A DNA stretch of 9,638 bases from an uncultured Bacillota bacterium (GTDB lineage: Bacteria; Bacillota; Dehalobacteriia; UBA4068), in contig CAKQQU010000050.1 in NCBI GenBank assembly GCA_934271085.1, forward strand, positions 1 to 9,638, given 5' to 3'. The position numbers were made by a program, and so were the translations under genes. Shown in pieces: positions 4,937-9,638 of this stretch (position 1 is the stretch's first letter; each line of letters begins with the position of its first letter). The notes beneath the pieces are model-generated. The model was not told where the DNA came from, did no database searches, and worked only from the letters and a program-made list of their open reading frames with translations.

Positions 4937-6154
4937 ATGCTTATACCTGAACTTCTGGCGCCGGCGGGAGATTTGGAAAAACTGCGCTTTGCCTATATTT
5001 ATGGAGCTGATGCTGCCTATATAGGCGGCGGGGAATATTCGCTGCGCCTGAATTCAGGCTTTGATCTGCCGGGTATCGCAGAGGCAGTGGACTTGGCTCA
5101 TTCCATGGGCAAAAAGCTTTACGTGGCGGTCAATTCCTTTTTGCGCAATAAAGATATGGACTGTCTGCCTCAATACCTGCAGGAGCTGAGCGGTATCGCC
5201 CCGGACGCCCTGATCCTTTCGGATCCGGGCGTTTTTGTCTTGGCCAAAGAATATGCGCCAAATATTCCTTTGCATATCAGTACCCAGAGCAATATAACAA
5301 ACTGGCGCAGCGCCCAAATGTGGCATGACCTGGGAGCCCAGAGAGTTATTTTATCACGGGAATTGAGCCTGGATGAGGCGGCTGAGATCAGCGAAAGGGC
5401 TGATATTGAAACGGAAATATTTATACACGGCGCTATGTGTATATCTTATTCCGGACGCTGCCTGCTGAGCAGTTTTATGACAGGGCGCAGCGCTAATCTG
5501 GGGAATTGCAGCCATCCCTGCCGTTATAATTATGTTCTGGAGGAAGAAAAAAGGCCGGGGGAGTATTTCCCGATAAGCGAGGATGAAAAGGGATCCTATA
5601 TAATGAACAGCAAGGATCTTTGCCTTATCAGGCAGATACCCCGTTTGTGCGGCGGCGGTTTTTCTTCCCTGAAAATAGAGGGCCGCAATAAAAGCGCCTA
5701 TTATGTGGCAAACTGCGTCCGTATTTATCGGGCGGCCCTGGATGCATATGCGGCGGACCCGGAGCATTATTGCCTGGATCCTCTTTGGGGGGAAGAATTG
5801 TCCAAGATAAGCCATCGCGGTTATACCCAGGCTTTTGCAGAGGGCATGACAGGCTGGGAATCCCAGCGTTATGATGACGGAGGCTATATCCGCGGCTATG
5901 ATTTTACGGCCATAGTGCGTGATATTTGTCCGGGATATCTGCTTTTGGAACAGCGCAATCACATTGCCGCCGGGGATAAGCTGGAGATAATACTGCCCGA
6001 TGGTACTTTCCGCAGCTTGCGGGCAGAGCATATATATGATGAAAACGGCCTGCCGCTGAAAGCGGCTAATCATCCTCATCAGCTGGTAAAGGTACCCTTT
6101 ACCAATAGCGGTGGGATGTCCCCGCCGCTTATCGTCCGCCGGCCTGTCCGTTAG
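4937..6154 (+). CDS. U32-family protein, probable tRNA hydroxylation protein (TrhP/YrrO type)
   Basis: This 405-residue member of the so-called U32 peptidase family starts MLIPELLAPAGDLEKLRFAY. It carries the family signature EIFIHGAMCISYSGRCLLSS (160-179). Cys168, Cys175, Cys191 and Cys229 match in spacing the iron-sulfur cysteines described for UbiU-type U32 proteins; Cys195 is additional. Members next to mltG in Bacillota (yrrN and yrrO in Bacillus subtilis) correspond to TrhP, which makes 5-hydroxyuridine at the tRNA wobble position in a prephenate-dependent way. That role is likely here but inferred; true protease activity is doubtful for this family. The ATG at 4937, one base after the mltG stop, follows GGGAG (4923-4927) by nine bases. 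A second U32 gene and the methyltransferase gene yrrM (trmR), both present beside it in Bacillus, are absent from this window. Confidence 0.87.
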   Translation: MLIPELLAPAGDLEKLRFAYIYGADAAYIGGGEYSLRLNSGFDLPGIAEAVDLAHSMGKKLYVAVNSFLRNKDMDCLPQYLQELSGIAPDALILSDPGVFVLAKEYAPNIPLHISTQSNITNWRSAQMWHDLGAQRVILSRELSLDEAAEISERADIETEIFIHGAMCISYSGRCLLSSFMTGRSANLGNCSHPCRYNYVLEEEKRPGEYFPISEDEKGSYIMNSKDLCLIRQIPRLCGGGFSSLKIEGRNKSAYYVANCVRIYRAALDAYAADPEHYCLDPLWGEELSKISHRGYTQAFAEGMTGWESQRYDDGGYIRGYDFTAIVRDICPGYLLLEQRNHIAAGDKLEIILPDGTFRSLRAEHIYDENGLPLKAANHPHQLVKVPFTNSGGMSPPLIVRRPVR

Positions 6155-6201
6155 GAGGGTTTTGGGCGCTTGACAGCGAAATGTTTTGCTGACGGAATTA
6201 T

Positions 6202-6206
6202 GGAGG
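6202..6206 (+). promoter_or_regulatory. Shine-Dalgarno favouring a GTG start at 6212 for the DUF2232 gene
   Basis: GGAGG lies five bases before the GTG at 6212-6214. The alternative, TTG at 6170, has AGGAGG (6153-6158) eleven bases upstream, which is long. The 14 extra residues it would add differ in composition from the acidic stretch that follows. Both starts remain possible. Confidence 0.5.
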
Positions 6207-6211
6207 TTTGT

Positions 6212-7435
6212 GTGACTTTAGAGCCAGAAGATAAGATCGATAGGGAAAATAAGGATAACGAGGATATTCATCCCTGGAATATCCATAGTGATGAACCGGA
6301 CGATGAGCCTGAAGAGGAGGAGGATATATCTTTGCCTCTTTCCTCCCGGGAGGATCGGCCTGAGGCAGCAGGACTTCCTGTACCGCCGGCAGCGTCCTTC
6401 CAGACACAGCCTGCGCCGCCCACCCAATACCGCCAGGTGCCGCCTGATCAGAGATTCTGCGGCAGGGGACTGGCCGAAGCGGCGATAACTGTTGCTGCCT
6501 GTCTTGGGCTGGCTGCGGGTGCCGTATATCTGCCTGTGTTGGATATTATTGCCCAGATAGCCTTTCCGCTGCCTTTGGTTGTGCTGATAATACGTCAGGG
6601 TTTCTGGTGGGGATTCGGCTCATTTTTGGCTTTACTGCCTTTCAGCATCATTCTGCTGGGTCTGCCCAATACGGTGATGCTGCTGGTGCAATACGGTATA
6701 TTAAGTCTGTTTATGGGGTACTGCTTCCGCAAAGGCAAAAAGGCTCTTTTTACCTTTGGCTTTTCAGTACTGATATCGGCCCTGGGAACAGTGGCCGGCG
6801 TAGTTCTTTCCCTGTTTATAGCAGGTTTGCCGGCATCTACTTTAAGCAGCGCTGCATCTGAACTGATAGATCAGTATGAGCAGATGCTGGCTTCCAGCGG
6901 TATGGAATCTTCCCTTGCGGCGCAGGGCCTGTCGGTGCAGCAGATGCTGGCATCCATATTGGATACCTTTAATAAATTGCTTCCCGCTATTATGATTGTC
7001 AGCGGTATGTTGTGCGCGGCTGTCAGCTATTGGCTTTGCGCCAAATGCCTGCGTAGACGGGGATATTGCATTGATAAGTTGCCTAAATTCCGTGATTGGC
7101 GTCTGGACTGGCGTTTTTCCTGGGGGCTTATATTAGGTCTGGCCTGCGGTCTGGCTGGCGATAAGCTGGGCATAGATTTTCTCAGCACAGTGGGTATCAA
7201 TTTCCTTTATGTTTTTGGGATTATGCTTTTTATTTGCGGGCTGGCTTTTTTGATATGGATAGGCAGCCTGCGGCTGTTTTCGCCGTTTTTGATCGCGATT
7301 TTGGTTTTTTTAATGCTGATTTTCCCCCAATTCGGAATATGGCTGTGCATTTTGCTGGCAGTATTCGATCCCCTGTTGGATCTGCGAAAAAAGCTTACGG
7401 CTTTTCGGGATAAGATTTATGAGCAAAGACAGTAA
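6212..7435 (+). CDS. DUF2232 (YybS-like) polytopic membrane protein
   Basis: The protein has 407 residues if the GTG is used, or 421 from the TTG at 6170. The first 80 or so are strongly acidic and then Pro/Gln-rich (for example DEPDDEPEEEED at 27-38), so probably disordered and cytoplasmic. About eight hydrophobic helices follow, at roughly 86-107, 109-127, 133-150, 153-171, 180-204, 256-275, 303-318 and 325-350, with more hydrophobic sequence to 388. A soluble segment with Ser/Gln/Met-rich helices lies at about 210-250. The fold pattern and the place just upstream of rplI-dnaB match YybS of Bacillus, whose function is unknown; a small-molecule transporter has been suspected from its topology. 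In Bacillus the phosphodiesterase gene gdpP sits between yybS and rplI; here only 32 bases separate them. The acidic head is longer than I would expect for the family. Confidence 0.78.
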   Translation: MTLEPEDKIDRENKDNEDIHPWNIHSDEPDDEPEEEEDISLPLSSREDRPEAAGLPVPPAASFQTQPAPPTQYRQVPPDQRFCGRGLAEAAITVAACLGLAAGAVYLPVLDIIAQIAFPLPLVVLIIRQGFWWGFGSFLALLPFSIILLGLPNTVMLLVQYGILSLFMGYCFRKGKKALFTFGFSVLISALGTVAGVVLSLFIAGLPASTLSSAASELIDQYEQMLASSGMESSLAAQGLSVQQMLASILDTFNKLLPAIMIVSGMLCAAVSYWLCAKCLRRRGYCIDKLPKFRDWRLDWRFSWGLILGLACGLAGDKLGIDFLSTVGINFLYVFGIMLFICGLAFLIWIGSLRLFSPFLIAILVFLMLIFPQFGIWLCILLAVFDPLLDLRKKLTAFRDKIYEQRQ

Positions 7436-7467
7436 TTCTCCAATTAATTACAAAGGAGTGGATAAAT

Positions 7468-7923
7468 ATGAAAGTTATTTTATTGAAAGACGTTAAGGCA
7501 TTGGGCAAAAAGGGCGATGTTAAAGAGGTTGCCGACGGCTATGCGCGCAATTTCCTTTTTGCCAAGGAACTGGCTATTCCTGCCAGTGCCGGCAATATCA
7601 ATATGCGTAACCATGAGCTGAAGCTGGAGCAGGAAAGAGAAGCCAAGCGCCTGGCCAAGGCCAAAGAGCAGGCTGCTGCTTTGGATGGCAAGACTATCAC
7701 TGTTTTTGCCAAATGCGGTGATGCCGGACGTCTTTTTGGTTCTGTAACTACGGCTGATCTGGCTGCTGCTTTGGAAGCAATGGGGCAAAAAATTGAGAAG
7801 AAAAAAATCGAATTGCCGGAACAGATGAAGACATTGGGCAAATATCCGGCTATTTTAAAGCTGTATCCCAATGTACAGGCAAAAATTACCGTAGAGGTAA
7901 AAGATGAATCTGAACGGAAATAG
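7468..7923 (+). CDS. rplI: 50S ribosomal protein L9
   Basis: This 151-residue L9 has the usual length. It binds 23S rRNA near the L1 stalk and helps keep the reading frame. The N-terminal domain (1-40) carries MKVILLKDVKALGKKGDV and 'VADGYARNFL' (21-30), the L9 signature region. A long Lys/Glu/Ala-rich connecting helix (about 43-74) leads to the C-terminal domain with 'GRLFGSVT' (87-94) and the final strands. AAGGAG (7453-7458) is nine bases before the ATG. The last 20 bases overlap the start of dnaB, so the two genes are probably translationally coupled, a pairing common in Bacillota. Confidence 0.97.
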   Translation: MKVILLKDVKALGKKGDVKEVADGYARNFLFAKELAIPASAGNINMRNHELKLEQEREAKRLAKAKEQAAALDGKTITVFAKCGDAGRLFGSVTTADLAAALEAMGQKIEKKKIELPEQMKTLGKYPAILKLYPNVQAKITVEVKDESERK

Positions 7924-9406
7924 CATAAAAAAAATGCCACCGCAGAATCTTGAGGCGGAAAGGGCTCTTTTAGGAGCTTGTCTGCTGGATAATGAAGCGG
8001 CCAATACTGTTAAGGGCATAATCTCCCCGTCTGATTTTTATTCGGAAAGCCACCGGCTTATTTATGAGTGCATTGCCAGGCTTACAGATGAGGCGCAGCC
8101 CTGCGATGCGGTTACGGTAAGCGATGCCTTGAAAGTCAACGGCGATTTGGAGCGTATCGGCGGTATTGCTTATATCTCCGGCTTGCTGGATAGCGTGCCT
8201 GCCCCTGCTTCCGCTGCCTATTATGCCAATATTATCAGGGAAAAGGCTCAGACCAGAGCCCTGATAGATGCAGCTTCCCGCATACTTGCAGAAAGTTACG
8301 AGGGCGGCTATTCCGCCAACGAGCTGCAGGATATTGCGGAAAAGGTCATTTTTGATGTAGGGCAGGGACGCCGCAGCGAGGCTCTTTATCCGCTGCATGA
8401 TCTGCTGGATTCTGTGCTTGACGTGATGATCAGCATCAAAAATGTGGGCGGCGTTACCGGCGTGCCTACTTTTAATGATCTTGATCGTCAGTATCTCTCC
8501 GGCCTGCAAAAAGGCGATCTGGTTATCCTGGCCGCCCGTCCTGGTGTGGGTAAAACCTCTATGGCCATCAACATTGCCCAGAATGCAACTGCCAAGGAAG
8601 GGAAGATAGTTGCGGTATTTTCCCTGGAAATGCCCAAGGAGCAGTTGGTGCAGAGGATGCTGTGTACTGAAGCCCGGGTCAATCACAGTATGGTGCGCAA
8701 AGGTCAGGCCTCCAGGCAGGATCTTAAACGTTTGGCAAAGGCCGTCAATTCATTGGCCAATGCCCAGATGTATATTAATGATACCATGAGAATATCCATT
8801 TCCGAGATCCGCAGCCAGTGCCGTAAACTGAAAATGGAGAAGGGGCTGGACCTGATAGTTATCGACTATATCCAGCTTATGCAGGCTGCACCAGGCCAGA
8901 GGGTGGAAAACCGTCAGTTGGAGGTCTCGGAAATATCCCGCTCCCTGAAAGCAATGGCCAAGGAGCTGGATGTGCCGGTGTTGGCTTTGTCACAGCTTTC
9001 ACGTCAGGCCGAGCAAAAAAACGAAAAGCCCAATTTAAGCCATTTGCGTGAATCCGGTGCTTTGGAGCAGGATGCAGACGTAGTTCTGCTGCTGCATAAG
9101 CCCCGCCGTGGTGAAGATGGCGAGGAGCTTTCCGAAGAAGACAGCATTAAACATAATAAATCCGCTGAGGATGTGGAGGTCATTATAGCCAAGCACAGAA
9201 ACGGCCCCACCGGCGAACTGCCGATGCTGTTTTTTAGTCAGTATACGCTGTTTGCCGATCATACCCAGGGTTGGGTAGGAGATGCTGAGCAGGCTCCGCC
9301 GCCGCCTTCGGCATCTGTTGTGCCGCCGGAAGACGATCTGGTATCAGCCGCCGCTGCGCCTCCGGAAAATGATCTGCCTTTTGATGACGATGCTCCGCCC
9401 TTTTAA
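7904..9406 (+). CDS. dnaB: Replicative DNA helicase DnaB (DnaC in Bacillus naming)
   Basis: This 500-residue hexameric helicase unwinds DNA at the fork and binds primase. The N-terminal domain (about 10-115) starts at 'PPQNLEAERALLGACLL'. The RecA-like motor has Walker A ARPGVGKTS (211-219), catalytic Glu242 in 'FSLEMP', Walker B 'LDLIVIDYIQLM' with Asp321, 'ALSQLSR' (361-367), and a likely arginine finger Arg432 in 'KHRNGPTG'. A charged insert (about 399-424) precedes the last motor strand. The tail after about 460 is Pro/Ala/Asp-rich and carries three SSB-tip-like units: PPEDDL, PPENDLPF and DDDAPPF at the very end. The ATG at 7904 lies inside rplI, six bases after AGAGG (7893-7897). An alternative ATG at 7934 lacks a good site. 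No terminator separates it from the tRNA gene. Confidence 0.97.
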   Translation: MNLNGNSIKKMPPQNLEAERALLGACLLDNEAANTVKGIISPSDFYSESHRLIYECIARLTDEAQPCDAVTVSDALKVNGDLERIGGIAYISGLLDSVPAPASAAYYANIIREKAQTRALIDAASRILAESYEGGYSANELQDIAEKVIFDVGQGRRSEALYPLHDLLDSVLDVMISIKNVGGVTGVPTFNDLDRQYLSGLQKGDLVILAARPGVGKTSMAINIAQNATAKEGKIVAVFSLEMPKEQLVQRMLCTEARVNHSMVRKGQASRQDLKRLAKAVNSLANAQMYINDTMRISISEIRSQCRKLKMEKGLDLIVIDYIQLMQAAPGQRVENRQLEVSEISRSLKAMAKELDVPVLALSQLSRQAEQKNEKPNLSHLRESGALEQDADVVLLLHKPRRGEDGEELSEEDSIKHNKSAEDVEVIIAKHRNGPTGELPMLFFSQYTLFADHTQGWVGDAEQAPPPPSASVVPPEDDLVSAAAAPPENDLPFDDDAPPF

Positions 9407-9414
9407 AATTACTA

Positions 9415-9443
9415 TTGACAAAATAAAAAGGATGGTTTAAAAT
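9415..9443 (+). promoter_or_regulatory. Near-consensus promoter of tRNA-Lys
   Basis: A perfect TTGACA (9415-9420), a 17-base spacer and TAAAAT (9438-9443; five of six matches) start nine bases after the dnaB stop. Transcription would begin near 9450, about five bases before the tRNA. This strength is typical of stable-RNA promoters. Confidence 0.82.
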
Positions 9444-9454
9444 ATCCTTTGTTC

Positions 9455-9530
9455 GGGCCAATAGCTCAGTTGGTAGAGCACCTGACTCTTAATCAGGGTG
9501 TCCCGGGTTCGAGCCCCTGTTGGCCCACCA
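9455..9530 (+). tRNA. tRNA-Lys (anticodon CUU)
   Basis: The cloverleaf folds with a seven-pair acceptor stem (9455-9461 with 9520-9526), discriminator A9527 and an encoded CCA (9528-9530). The D arm GCTC/GAGC is followed by an anticodon stem CCTGA/TCAGG (9481-9485 with 9493-9497). The loop CTCTTAA places anticodon CTT at 9488-9490, which reads AAG lysine codons. The variable loop has five bases, and the T loop TTCGAGC (9508-9514) is normal. The T stem pairs 9503-9507 with 9515-9519 and has one C-U mismatch (9504 with 9518, standard positions 50-64). The rest of the molecule is well formed and has its own promoter and terminator, so it is probably functional. Confidence 0.96.
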
Positions 9531-9533
9531 AAC

Positions 9534-9580
9534 AAAACGCCTGCTAAATGCCTTGATTGATGGCTTTGGCGGGCGTTTTT
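9534..9580 (+). terminator. Rho-independent terminator after tRNA-Lys (also serving dnaB)
   Basis: ACGCCTGC (9537-9544) pairs with GCGGGCGT (9569-9576) with one G-U pair, and AAA (9534-9536) extends the stem into the T run (9576-9580). The 24-base loop contains a weak inner GCC/GGC pairing. It lies just after the tRNA CCA end and is the first terminator seen since 3779, so it probably also ends the mltG-to-dnaB transcript. Confidence 0.85.
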
Positions 9581-9638
9581 ACTTAAGAAAAATATAGAAA
9601 AAAGGGTGCATTTTGGTACAGTTTGGTAGATATTAGGT

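Noticed and set aside
6170..6198. TTGACA at 6170-6175 as a -35 box for a promoter before the DUF2232 gene
   Set aside because: At 17-base spacing the -10 position reads CGGAAT, only three of six matches, and nearby spacings are no better.
9581..9638. TTTGGTA repeated twice near the window end, considered as an attachment site beside the tRNA gene
   Set aside because: The repeat is only seven bases, there is no copy of the tRNA 3' end, and no integrase is visible. The tail of the window is too short to judge.

Overview
This window is an ordinary chromosomal housekeeping region of a Bacillota-type bacterium. The supporting signs are strong purine-rich Shine-Dalgarno sites (AAGGAG, AGGAGG), sigma-A-like promoters, the Gram-positive neighbourhood DUF2232 (YybS)-rplI-dnaB, and a clostridial-type MltG motif. 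A moderate GC content and the gene mix make a Negativicutes-like anaerobe plausible, but that is inference from style and I cannot name a genus. No mobile element, CRISPR array, rRNA or phage gene is visible.

Layout. Positions 1-101 (minus strand) are the first 33 codons of a YchF-like P-loop NTPase, divergent from larB (193-873, nickel-pincer cofactor synthesis). Two candidate back-to-back promoters interlock in the short gap. Next is a two-gene unit: a CvpA-family membrane protein (930-1508) and a membrane-anchored HEAT-repeat protein (1530-2573). The promoter in front of it sits so close that the mRNA would start at or next to the ATG. The classic rpsF-ssb-rpsR operon follows (2689-3710). 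It has an extended -10 promoter, a structured leader resembling the S6:S18 autoregulatory element, and a strong terminator at 3740-3779.

A second promoter (3800-3828) begins a five-gene run with no visible internal terminator: mltG, a U32 protein of the TrhP/YrrO type, a DUF2232 membrane protein, rplI and dnaB. rplI and dnaB overlap by 20 bases. A near-consensus promoter then drives tRNA-Lys(CUU) at 9455-9530, which ends in a terminator at 9534-9580. No gene-free stretch exceeds 300 bases.

Together the genes serve translation (S6, S18, L9, tRNA-Lys, probably tRNA wobble-uridine hydroxylation), replication (SSB, DnaB) and envelope growth (MltG, possibly CvpA). I found no undescribed system. 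The points most worth checking are the SSB-like acidic C-terminal tip on DnaB, the apparent leaderless start of the cvpA-HEAT unit, the absence of gdpP between the DUF2232 gene and rplI, and the candidate S6:S18 leader. Several starts were set by Shine-Dalgarno position and family N-termini: larB at 193, rpsF at a TTG (2689), mltG at 3916, the U32 gene at 4937 and DUF2232 at a GTG (6212).
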